In this document: positions 42,380 through 53,450 of the stretch, in pieces
Layout of the letters: each line of letters starts with the position of its first letter
Numbering within the stretch: the first letter of the stretch is position 1
Source: Elysia marginata
Lineage: Eukaryota; Mollusca; Gastropoda; Plakobranchidae
Direction of reading: 5' to 3'
Length of the DNA: 53,450 nt
Assembly (NCBI GenBank): GCA_019649035.1
Contig: BMAT01013632.1
Coordinates: 3,006 to 56,455, forward strand
Notes under the pieces: model-generated
Databases searched by the model: none
What the model was told of the DNA's origin: nothing
What the model saw: only the letters and a program-made list of their open reading frames with translations
Translations under genes and position numbers: made by a program

Positions 42380-44626
42380 TCTATTGTATTGCCATTGTAT
42401 AAACAAACTGCAAGTGTTACATATTTATAAATTTTTTTTTAAGTATTCTATAAATTTTTTTATAATTTTTCTCGGAAGCCTTGCACCCATTCGAATTAAT
42501 TCTTATGTCAGGTGTTTGTATTTAAAACATTATTTTGGAGGTTTTTTTATCATCAAGTGGCTTTGAACAGCAGAAATTTCACGATTTTGATGATCAAAAG
42601 AGGCAAATATAGAAAAGTCACAGAAAGAAATTGCTTTGAAAATAAAATTTTAACTTCTGACTCATATGAGTGGGTGCATTACACATTTTATAAACATGTC
42701 ACAAGATCAACATTGAAGATTAATTTGTCAAAATGGAAACATGTACAACACTTGTTTCGCTAAAGATTAGTTTTACATATGTGACAAAGAGCTTTTCTTC
42801 AAATTAGACTTGATTTAATCAATACCAAGTTGAAGAAAGAGGTGATGATGCTATACTGAGCGCTTTACATTTACCCGTAATTCATTTGTAATGCATTTAT
42901 AACAATACGGTTATATTTATTCACATTTCAACAAAGTGCACTTTTCAAAGTAATTTATATCCAAGCATTTAATGGAGGTCTAAAAAGCAGATAGCTAATT
43001 TTACCAAAGTATTCTTGTATTATTTATGTGTTGGCAATTATTAACAAAAGTAAATTTGCTGAAAAAAGTTTGACCATAAATGTTGATCAAATTTATCTTT
43101 ACATACATAAATCTCGAAATGTTCTAGTATGGTTATCTATTTATAAACATGTTTGTAATAGATCAAAATGGGCGAAGCCCTTAACTTTTAATTTTTTTCT
43201 AAGTTGGTTTAAAATCATGAGAAAAACGGCAGTTTTTGCCATCTGCATCCGGTTGCCTGCAAATAAGTGCCATTTTAGTGTCGATTTTTTTTCTGTTCAT
43301 CTATACTGAGCCCTATATTTGATATTGTATATCTTTTATAGGTACTGTTGCATATCAAAAGTAATTTCATGTGTGCACTTTATAATTTTCTCAGTGTATC
43401 AAATCAAGATGATGAAATGCAAGTTGAATTTAGCCATTTGACAAAAAATTTGGGTAGTTAAAGTTTATCTGAGTTTAATGGATTTTAGATTTAAGGTTTA
43501 AATAGATTACCAGAGTTTAATAATAATTCTGTAGTAAACATTTTAAAAATGTTGTTGTAAATAGATTTAAACCCTCTTTCTACTTTCTCTGAGGTCTAGC
43601 AAATGTTATAAAAAATTATTTTTTTTTAATCCCCACGAGTGCTTTGGGTAAAAATTGATTACTTGATATATTTTTTGCATGCTGTACAATATATAATGCT
43701 GTCATAAGTTTTTATAATATTATTTATCAGTAAAGAAATTGAAAAGACCATATGTATTTGTAGAATTTCGGTTCTAATCTAAGCAGATAAGCAAAGTACA
43801 TATCAGTCTATATTTGAAATAGCCAACTCATGGTCAATGTGAGTATAATAATTACAAATTTGGTGTTGCTGAAAGCAGTGAATTGGAAGAGTAATTGGAT
43901 TGACTTAAGTTAAGAGCCAGAGTCTGATAATCTTTGAATTATAACCACTATAATGTTATTTTCACTCGCATGAAGTCTATCACATCTTGGAAAAATCATC
44001 CAAAAGATAAGTTTGTTAGCCAGTATATAATCTTCAATTCTAACCAGAAAAGCTATAGCTATAAATTATCAAAAAACGTTATTTTCTTAAGAATTGCTGT
44101 ATCACAGCTATCATACTCATTTTATATTTGCTTATGTAATTGTCAACTGTAGCAACTATTATGCTGTTTCAAGAAGTGTTTTTCTTGTTTTGGGATGTAT
44201 GAGGAGTAATACGTTTTTACACCAAACATGGACTTATTGGCTAAAAAATTAAGTCATTTTATAAGCTATGTTTATTCTTTTAGAGTTTTTTCAGACCTGC
44301 AGGTATAAAGTAATATGGGCAAACAAAGGCATTTCAGCTTGCATTTGAAATAATATTTACACTCTATGACTTTCATCTTGGCAATATTAGCAGGTGCAGA
44401 AGAAACTCAACCTTATCTTAGTCTATAGATGCCAATCATGATGTTCACATAGTTCAGAGTTTGCTTTACCTCCATGACAGATACTAATGCTGTGATTTTA
44501 TTATTGCATTATCAAAGCGAGTTTTTTTTTATTTTTGTCTATCAATGTCATGCCTATCAAGAATTATCATTTATCTTTGAGAGCTGTTTCCTGAGTAACT
44601 TCGTCTTAACTATCCTAAAATCTTTT
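42380..44626. other. No gene seen
   Basis: Very AT-rich, with scattered short frames of Phe/Ile/Lys/Asn composition only. Possibly an extended 3' UTR. Confidence 0.4.
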
Positions 44627-45019
44627 CACTAATATTGCGACACAAAAACATCTAGGATCTCATTGAGAACAAAAATTGTGTCTGTTGATGTCAAGTGCCT
44701 TTTAAATTCTGAAATCAGCTTGCTTTTGATATCACCTGCAAAATAAATTTGTTATACAGCCGTCTTTGGATATATTCTTTTAGGCATTTACCTTGTAGGT
44801 AAAGATATAATCTGTCTGATAAAAAAAACATAAAAATCACACAGGCTAAAGACAGGCTAAAAAAATTAGTAGACTTTCATTGTAAATTTTACTTCTATTA
44901 TATATATCGATGGCAGGCACATCAAACCTCTGATTTTAACATAGATAAAGAAGCCACATCAGAAATACTCACTAATACTCTGACACAAGAACATCTAGGT
45001 TCTCATTGAGAACAAAAAT
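44627..45019 (+). repeat. Direct repeat pair of about 50 bp, 343 bp apart
   Basis: 44627-44675 and 44970-45019 share CACTAATA, GACACAA, AACATCTAGG and TCTCATTGAGAACAAAAAT with only a few differences. Function unknown. Confidence 0.7.
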
Positions 45020-48000
45020 ATGATGAGATGAGCCAGTACCACATGCTTTATTGTCAGGACACTGTTTTGGGTTATACTTTGGTACACTTTAAGTCCAAGT
45101 AAGACAATGATATGAAAGTCTTTCAGATTATAACTAAGATCTGAAAATACTGGTGAGTACTTTGTTGTATCCTTGACTCTTTTCTATATGATTATTCTCT
45201 GGCCATTATTATGCGATGTTGATGTAAAATAAAGCTACTGTAAATTAAAATACTGTTCATTGTGTTCAAAGTGGAGGCAAACTAACCCTGCATGCTTGTG
45301 AATTATGTATGATCTTACGCAATGGACTTTTATAATTTTTGTATACCGGGTATATTAAATGTTCAACCAAAGCCGAAATCGATTTTTCTTTGTTTTGTTT
45401 TTTTTTTCATTCTTCAGACACAGTGGTCTTCCTTGGGAAAAAAAGTACATCTTTCTTTTGTAACCAATTACTGGTACCTCCAAAATGTCTGAAATAGGAG
45501 TCAATGATTAATACTTTTAAAAATTCAATCTATCAATACAAGTTTTGGCAATGCTCTAATGTTAGGATAAGGCGTTTTCCCAGAAATGCTCTTAAATCTG
45601 TATAGATCATGTACAACAGCAATTGTGTATAAAATGTTAAATTAATGTTGTAATATCATGCTTCTAGACTTTTGTTCTCAAACATTTTAAAAATTTGTAA
45701 AATGACTGTGATTAATTGCAAAAAAACTGATAACAATGGAATGTCAGAAAAGGTAAAATAAATGTGTGAATGACCCACAATAAAAAATATCATTGTTTTG
45801 CTCTTTATTAAACTCACTTTCACTTCACATAGGACAGATATTAATAAGGATTATTAAATTGAAAGGAAACTTTTTTCAGATTCAAGTCAATTATAATTTT
45901 CATCGATGCATTTTATGGGGACATTGGTTCCAGTTTAGTGTCAATTGATTTCTTAGTTGTTAATTATTAGCTTTGGTCAAATTTAGGGTGTAATTGTTCT
46001 TTTAATTTTCTAAATATTTGTTTATCTTTCATTCATGTAATTTATTTTTTAATGTCTTCCAGCATACATTGATCAGTCTCAGTAAATCTTGATACAAATG
46101 ATGATATTCCCACCTATCAAATTTCCCAAATCTTACCAATACAACGTGATAGCTCAGATTTTCTTCAACGTTTAACATATCGCATATATTTACAGATATA
46201 AAAATTTTTGAAAAATTGATGTATGAGTCCTAAGATTATGAAGTTGAAATCATCTGAAACACAAAAATAGGATGAAAACTTTCTTACTGCTTACTCTTAA
46301 ATTTTCATTCTCCCTGCTTTTTCTTTCATTCATTTTGTCCTCTGCTCTCTCCCTTTCTCTCTCTCACACCCTCTGTCCTCTCTCTTTCTGTCCTTTGCCT
46401 TCATACTCTTTCTTACTCATCTCCCCTCTCCCTCTGTACAGAGTTGCACCTGCATTATCAATGCGGTAATGATTACTCAATTTAAGTATGAATTATGCTA
46501 TTTATAAATGACAATGTCCAATATTAGGCACAAAAACATAAAGACTCGTTTGGTATGTCTCAAACCTGTTACACATGTAATCGAAAATACTTTTGTTGTC
46601 AGATATTTTGTAAATATCAAATTATGTTTCAACCTATGGTAACTGTTGTGGGGTTTATAAATAATGTACTAGTAATATATACAGCATTTAATTGTTATGT
46701 TTTGCTCATGTTATACTATTCATAAGATATGTCTTTATTCTCATACATCTAGTTAGCTATATTATACATTCAACCATTTTTTTATCCCTTCTATATTTAT
46801 ATTAAACTTAGAATTTTCTTTGATTTTGTGGGAGCATAGCTTAGACTATTGGATTGTTATTAGACCATATAAGGTGATAAAAAGATTTCATCTTAACTTA
46901 AAAGATTTCCTTTTAACTTTCATATCCCATACAAATCATGGAGACCTTTACAATGACTATACAATGTAATGAGCCAGGCAAAGGCTAACATTATCAATAG
47001 ACCAGACAAAAGGCGAAAATAAATTTAAGGAGTAAAGTTTCTTTAGAAAAAAAAAGGTTAGTAGTAGTAGTATAAAGCTTCATAGAAAAGAATATTGTTT
47101 CTGCCTCAAGCAGTTGTCTTACATGAAATATTTTATGTTGGTTCATTATCATAAAACCATAGACAAACATTGAATAGTGATCAGTTTGAATTTGTATATA
47201 TATATATCCCGTCCATAACTTCTTGATCTCCTTGCAGATTCACCGAATTTGTAGCTATGTAGTGAGGGTGCATATTGCTGAGCCAGAAAAAAACTTTTCA
47301 TAATGGAGCGATAATTTTATGTCTTATTTTGATTGGGTTTTTTTTTAGTTTCCAAAGCTTAAAATTTAACTATTTCTAATGATATTTGACAGTTTCTTTA
47401 AGAAAAGTGTTAAAGGAAAGAATAAAATTCACCTATTTTGAGTGGTATTTTACAGATATCTCTGACATCTCTCATTTTAGCAGTGGTAGCAAGACATGTG
47501 TAGATATCTAGGCGTGTAAAAGCACTTGTCTTCACCTGTTTATCTCAGCTTAAAAACCGCAGAAATCACCCATCACACAAATAATTGAAGAGAAAATAAT
47601 AGTTTTAAGAATTGGCTTGATGTAATTTTATAAAATTGTATGTATTAATTCAAGTAGTGAGTGCCAGTGATGAATTTTATTCGTAAAAATACACCACAAA
47701 GTTATTTTTTAGGCTACAGAAGTGAGATTATATCTCAAACAAGTTAGGTTTTACTTTGCCACCTTTGCTTGTCAGAGAAACTGCTCTTAAAACTTCTCTC
47801 AGGCAAACTGTTTAGTGCTGACATGAACAGTTAAAAGTGCAGTACCTACCATATGGTTTTTGCTACAGATACTGCACTTTGATTGTTGTGGACAAAGTAA
47901 TGTTTAGAACGTGAGTTCTTACTTTATGTCCTTTTCTTTAACTTGACCATAATTAATGCAGTCTGTCTCTTATCAGTTTAGACTATTCCTATGTCTACCA

Positions 48001-50394
48001 CTCTGCTCAGTCTCACTCTCCCTCCCGCATCTTTTTCATTTTGTTCTCAATCATACAAAAATGATTATTGGTGTGCTCTCTCATATATAAACTTACATTT
48101 CACATAGTATTACGTGCATATCACAGAATATAAATGTACAGTTATTGTTACAATAAATTCACACTTAAGTGCTTTTATATTGTAGAAATAAATTTCTATA
48201 TGGGGGAAACAATTTGTGTTCTATGTGTTTTCTTTTATATCTGTTTAACATTTCTCCTTAATTGGTTCCTGATATATTTTGTACAGTTATTTAAATTGTA
48301 GGTGTTACAGAAAGCCGTTTGAAATAGAATTCGTTTAAGGACTCTCTCAAAGCTAAAAAGTTTTCATTAACTTATACACATAGTTATTGTTTCTACACAC
48401 GTTTTCAACCTCTGAAGGGTTCAAAGTTCAGACCGATTTTCTGGGCTTACTTTCTATATTTAAATCTAACAGTATAATATATTGTTTTTAAGCTATTGGA
48501 AAGTATAAATATTTTAATATGTTACAATGTGGGCTCTTGGATGCATCGTTGACTTCTACAATTTCGTTTGCTGTAAGTATGAAATCTATTAACAATCATT
48601 AAAACAGAGGAGCCAAAATAAGGACTAAGAAAACAGCAAACACACAAAACGCCTTTTTTTTAATTTAAATGCTGTTTTTTTTCTGTCACTTAAGCTCTGA
48701 GCTACTTTATTTAATGTCTTCACTTTGCTGTATAATAAAGATATCTGCTTGATTATATTGTCCTCCTACACAATTAGATGCAGGTCTGCAATATCAAATC
48801 ATGATTATGGAGGGAGATTGTAAAATAAGCTCGGTTATGAAAAGTTGGTTTTGTAGCAACTGACTTTTCATTTACATAGTAACAATTAATTTTATAAACA
48901 AAGTTCCCACAAAGAGTGCGATATCCCAGATTCCTCCTCCAGCTCTTAGAGGGTACCAAGGTAGTTTTCATTGTGCCGCCCGCGGGGGCTAGCAGCGTGA
49001 AATCGGCCGGTGGTTATACCTTTAACCTCGGAAATTAAATACCGTCGATTTATCTTTATGTAACATAATATACATCATTAAAGAGATAAAATATTAAACT
49101 TTTTATTGATATCTTTCATGAAATAATCCAAGTACGGTTTCTCATGTAGGGGTTAGGTAAAAATCGACGTTTTAGTGTTTATCCCGTGCCCGAGGTGCCC
49201 AGAACGCCCTGTTTACTTGAATGCGTAGAATAACATCAATTGTCATAAACGCGCAAAAGTTAATTGGTGTGAATTTGGCATCTCTTGAAGGTTTATAAGA
49301 AGAAAGAATGTCACTTGTCAGCCAGAACAAAAAAGATCTTGAAATATGACACCCACCCGGCAAGGAAATATTTTAGTTTTTTTACCCCACGGGCGAAGAC
49401 TGAGGGCGTTCAAAGGAAATAAACGATTAGCAAATAGCTTCTTTCCCCAAGCCGCAGAACATTTTAATTTAATGGAACTAGAATTAAGAGATCATTCTAA
49501 TTGAATCTTTTGATTAATTGAAGAACGCATTAGGATGGGATGTTTTGTTGAACGGGATGTGTTAAGAGGAGTGCATGCATTTCTTGTTCTCCGTGACAGA
49601 AAAGAGAAAATGCTACACAGATAGCGAGAGAGAGGGTGAGAGATATAACATTTCATTTCTTTATTAGATTATTGGTACCCTGTAATAGTGTACTTTACTA
49701 TCATATTTATAATGTTTCAAAATGTCGGCCTGACTGAGCCTTGCGTATTTTCAATACATGTACTCGTATTTCTTTGTATTGACTGAATAAACTTGAAATT
49801 GGATTCAATTTAATGATAACAACAACAATAATAAACGGTATTTTAATAGCGACTAACCGTGGGATTCCAGGCTCTCAACTACTCCCTGTAGATTTTTTGA
49901 TTATTTATCAGATGGAATTTGTGGGCTATTACAATGCTGTGAAAAACGTACTTGTTAAAGCACAACAATAAACCCGAAGCCTGCCTTGGCTAGTAATCCC
50001 AATTTGAGAAACATTTTAAATATCGATATCTTGAGGATTTAGTAATGATCATATATTTATAAGATACAGTGTACCCGACCTTGTCGGACAAAAGGCTGGG
50101 ATGTTAATACTAAACAATTGCCTTCCTTTCTTTTCATAGTTGTTCTCATGCAATTTATTTAGCTATCTTATTAAATTTGTTTTTTCCTTTCCAAATTCCT
50201 TCATGATTCTCTCTCTCTGTTTTTTTTCTCTCATGCATTTTATCTAGATTTCTATATCCAATTGGACTTCCTCTTTCTAAAAGCTTATCTTCTCCCCGGC
50301 TATTGATCTCTTTGAGTTAACTTTCGTCCTATCTCCTCTTTTTCTCCTTTACAGTTTTTATGCTCCTCTCTATTCTAGTACCACCTCTCTTCCA
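45020..50394. other. No gene seen
   Basis: Mostly AT-rich DNA. A pyrimidine-rich tract lies at about 46300-46440. A short GC-rich patch (CCGCCCGCGGGGGCTAGC) lies at about 48977-49010. A LINE-3'-end-like phrase (GACTGAATAAACTTGAAATTGG) lies near 49780, suggesting more transposon debris. No ORF here is convincing. Confidence 0.35.
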
Positions 50395-51757
50395 TTATAA
50401 ACCACTCTAAAGCACAGAGACTGCATTGCTTAAAGTATCAACCGATATATTAAATGCCACTGACAAGGTTCTGGTGTCATTACTTGCTTTGCTTGACCTC
50501 TCTTCCGCATTCGAGACAATAGACCATCATTATACTGCTAGATAGACTAAAAACAACTTTTAGCCTATCAGAAACATCAGTCAGTTAAAATTGAGAATGT
50601 ATCATCTGAACCAACTCTCATGAAGTATGATTTGCCCTAGGGATCTGTATGGTTCAATTTTGTTTTTCTTGTACACACAGCTTCTTGGTAACCTCATTAA
50701 GAAATTCAATGTTTCTGTTCATAAGTATGCTCATAACATTCCGATTTATACCTCAGTAGACGTGACCCAAGTAAGTTCTTCCCTTGAATCTCTTGATGAG
50801 TGTGTAAAAGCAATCTCCTCATGGATGTCGGCCAATGCTTTAAAATTAAATGAAGATAAAACAAAACTGATGATTGTTGAAACTCCATCAGAACTGAAAT
50901 CTGTTGATGTGTGAAATTTTCAACGGCAATGAAATTTCTTTCTCTCCATGTGTAAGAATCTTGGAGTGATGATAGACAATAGTTTTTCCATGGATGGTCA
51001 AATTTAAAAAAATAGATGTTCTTGTTTTTTAGAACTTCGGAGAACTGCCCACATTAGACCTTATCTTTCTCTCGAAGCATTAGATAAACTTGTCTGTGCT
51101 TTTGTAACTTCAAAATTAGATTTTTGCAATTCTGTAATGACTGGGATCCCTGAATGTAAAATTTCAGCAAGTTCAAAACAAAGATTGGTATATAAAAAGA
51201 AGAGAAGTGATCATGTTACACCTTTATTGAAAGATCTGCATTGGCTACGAGTTAAACATCGTATTGAGTATAAAGCAGCAACTATTGTATTCGAATGTTT
51301 CAATCTTCCAAATTATCCAACCGATTTGAGTATTATGTTTACATCTTACACTCCTATAATGACTTTAAGATCAGAAAAGAAGACTGTTTTAGCCAAACCT
51401 AGAAGAAAATAAAAAAACCTATGCGGACAGAGCTTTTACGTTTCAGGGCTCAGATGTTTGGAACAGTCTAGCCTTATCAGTCCCACAGTCTGAATCATTA
51501 TCTAGATTTAAATAAGCTCTGAAGACATACTTGTTTGAAAACTCAATCATTAGCTGAAGTTAGGGGCTCTAAATTTGCAAATATCTTTTCCATGTTTTTG
51601 CCTTCCTTATAACTGTATATTAATCAATTGTCTACGTTATCCATGCTTTGCAAACTTCTATAAAAGAATTTGAGTAGGTTTTATTTTGTGAAGCGCTTTC
51701 AGAAGTTATTTTATCGTAAAAGGCGCTATATAAATCTAGATATTACCATTATTATTT
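50395..51757 (+). mobile_element. L2/CR1-like LINE, 3' part (reverse transcriptase to 3' end)
   Basis: It begins with HSTETALLKVSTDILNATDK-like sequence and LLDLSSAFETIDHH (motif A; Asp present). A frameshift leads to KYAHNIPIYTS, where the FADD box is degraded to YAHN. SWMSANALKLNEDKTKLMI follows, then FVTSKLDFCNSVMTGIPE and DHVTPLLKDLHWLRVKHRIE. The 3' end has the L2/CR1-style tail: an AAGGCGCTATATAAATCTAG phrase then short ATT repeats (51740-51757). Dead copy. Confidence 0.82.
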
Positions 51758-51931
51758 CAATTCTCTCCCTCTCCTGAGCATTTCGTATTCCTCTTCCCCT
51801 CTCTTTGATTATTTACTATATCTATTCTCTTGTTAAAAACTATCCGGTCCATTTATATTCGGTTAAATTCCTTGAGTGTCTGCATCTTTTAAGACATTAT
51901 TTCTAACGCTTGTTTTATCCCATCTCTAATA

Positions 51932-52820
51932 TACTAGGGTGAGTCAAAAAGTAATAGCTAACTGGGGTTATTTTTTTGTTTTATTCTGATCCATGTTTCA
52001 CATGAGCACAATTCAAAATGGCTGCCCCCATGGACATTCGTTTAAAACAAAGAGCTGTGATTGAATTATTGGTTTATGAAGGAGTAACACCCGTAAACAT
52101 ACACAAACGATTAAAAATGTTTTTAGGACGACACTTTAGATTACAGCAGTTTACAGCAGTGTTCTTAGATGACGCTAACAGCACTGACGAAGTGCAGGAA
52201 ACTGTATGCCGAAAAAGTTCAAGTCTGTAAAGTCTCGCTGGAAAAATCATGGCAACTGTCTTTTGGGACACCAAGGGGGTCATTCTTGTTGAATTCTTGT
52301 CAAGAGGAGAAATAGTCAACTCTTGGCTCTTATATCAACACTCTGAAAAGACTTCGGGCAAGGTTACTCCGTGTGAGACTTGACATGGACATTGGAAATG
52401 TCCTCTTATTGCACGACATGCTCAACGCCACACAAGCCTCAGAACAAGGGAGACAACCGCCTTGTTTGGGTGGACTACTTTATCGCATCCATGGTACTCG
52501 CCTGATTTGGCTCCCTCTGACTATGACCTTTTCGGCCCCATGAAACACAGTTTGAGAGGCAAACACTATGAGGAGGATGAAGAAGTGAAAAATGCAGTCA
52601 AGACGTGGCTGAAAGAGCAACCAATACAATTTTACGAGGCTGGAATACGTGCCCTTGTAAAGCGATGAAATATCGCTTTGGAGAGAGGCGGTGACTATGT
52701 TGAGAAATAAAAATGTAATCCCCATAGAGCAAGCTTCATTTTGATGCATTTTGATGTATTTTCAACTAGACGTTCCCCTACAGCACCCAAAAAGGCATTA
52801 CTTTTTTACTTACCCTTGTA
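51932..52820 (+). mobile_element. Mariner-type transposon remnant (889 bp)
   Basis: Inverted ends are CTAGGGTGAGTCAAAAAGTAAT on the left and ATTACTTTTTTACTTACCCTTG on the right, with TA at both borders (the Tc1/mariner target). The transposase N-terminus starts at ATG 52018 (MAAPMDIRLKQRAVIELLVY then EGVTPVNIHKRL, a helix-turn-helix). The middle is deleted. The C-terminal half is readable in pieces: LLLHD near 52408, HPWYSPDLAPSDYDLFGPMK (52486-52545, third catalytic Asp in SPDLAPSD), then GIRALVKR, a TGA in place of Trp, and NIALERGGDYVEK. Intact mariners are about 1.3 kb, so this copy is internally deleted and frameshifted. Confidence 0.88.
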
Positions 52821-53205
52821 CTAAACCTTGTTTTGTCAGAAAACGCACGAGCATGATAAAATACAACCGAATCCGACTTAGTCACCCTTCCTAGCCAATT
52901 TTACCCTAACCTGATTTGCATATTGCAGCAATAGCTGATATGTCATGGCCCCACCTGTTAGCGTCTACAACCCACTCCCACTAATTGAATCAGTTTAGAA
53001 CCAAGGTTAATATCACCCTGATGTTGCTGGTTCTTGTCTATGAGTTTTTAAGCTGTTTGTAATGCTATATGCCCCGTTCTGACGATTAGAACGCACTAAG
53101 TGCAGAAGTAAGAATAATCAAGTTCAAGGGGTTTGTATTTCACATGCTTATCGGAAATTTTTCATTAATTAAAATATGAAAATCAATTTAAGTTATGCAC
53201 GGAGG
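52821..53205. other. No gene seen
   Basis: Short non-coding stretch after the mariner remnant; no ORF or repeat recognised. Confidence 0.4.
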
Positions 53206-53258
53206 AGTTATGGCAACTTTCAGTTACATATTTGTAGTTATGGCAACTTTCAGTTACA
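53206..53258 (+). repeat. Tandem duplication, 30-bp unit, 1.8 copies
   Basis: AGTTATGGCAACTTTCAGTT begins at 53206 and again at 53236, identical for 23 bp. Confidence 0.9.
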
Positions 53259-53406
53259 ATTTACACATTTGTTAAAGACTTGTTGCAGGTATAAGGTGAG
53301 CAGTGCTTTTATGGTTTTTTTAGCCTTGGCCTCTAAAATTCAGTGTAGTTTCGGGAATCATAACGCAGACATTCACTGAAATAATATAATTATTTGTGGA
53401 TCCTGC

Positions 53407-53410
<4 letters not shown>

Positions 53411-53450
<40 letters not shown>
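53411..53450. repeat. (CT)n microsatellite at the window end
   Basis: Forty bases of uninterrupted CT run into the window edge, like the CT tract that flanks the first gap. Confidence 0.95.

Noticed and set aside
48960-49030. CpG-island promoter of another gene
   Set aside because: The GC-rich patch is only about 40 bp and no exon follows on either strand.
1-53450. CRISPR arrays, operons, ribosome-binding sites, Rho-independent terminators
   Set aside because: The sequence is eukaryotic (introns, polyadenylation signals, LINEs, SINE); no regularly spaced repeats were seen.

Overview
The window looks like nuclear DNA of an invertebrate, most likely a mollusc (gastropod-like; moderate-to-low confidence on the taxon). 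It is AT-rich, with one intron-rich gene (consensus GT/AG introns up to about 6.7 kb), dense eukaryotic transposon remains (L1/Tx1-like, Jockey-like and L2/CR1-like LINEs, Ty3/Gypsy, Harbinger, mariner, piggyBac and hAT-like elements, a tRNA-derived SINE) and CT microsatellites. There are two assembly gaps (25817-25895 and 40089-40573). Nothing suggests a prokaryote or an operon.

Layout. (1) 1-11150 is a graveyard of nested, broken transposons: an uncharacterised transposon-like ORF; a Jockey-type LINE rearranged head-to-head; a decayed L1/Tx1-like ORF2 cut by a Harbinger-type element with a MADF-domain ORF; a Gypsy gag/RT chimera; and a nearly full-length but inactivated Gypsy gag-pol split by a tRNA-derived SINE. 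(2) 12063-12287 is a possible orphan terminal exon on the plus strand. (3) 12937-15101, minus strand, encodes a protein of about 720 codons with ankyrin repeats followed by a SOCS box (ASB type, a probable Cullin-5 E3 ligase adaptor). It has two 1-nt frameshifts and one in-frame TAG, so it is either a young pseudogene or a badly assembled gene. (4) 15140-18940 is intergenic. It holds a possible minus-strand exon, a 374-bp fold-back element whose hairpin tip lies exactly at its centre, and two identical GTCATGTGAC boxes about 1.2 kb upstream of the next gene's start codon. (5) 18971-41811, plus strand, is an amino-acid/auxin permease family transporter (SLC36/AVT3-like). Sixteen coding exons are readable, and at least one more, carrying about two membrane helices, must lie in the second gap. 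Its introns carry three copies of a CAG-ended hAT-like miniature element, a piggyBac-type miniature element with perfect 13-bp ends and TTAA flanks, two LINE fragments and a possible 15-nt in-frame microexon. (6) 42380-50390 shows no convincing gene. (7) 50395-52820 holds an L2/CR1-like LINE 3' end and an 889-bp mariner remnant. The window ends in a (CT)n tract.

Only two host genes are well supported. They lie head-to-head about 3.9 kb apart: an ubiquitin-ligase adaptor (damaged) and a proton-coupled-type amino-acid transporter. Nothing in the sequence shows that they work together.
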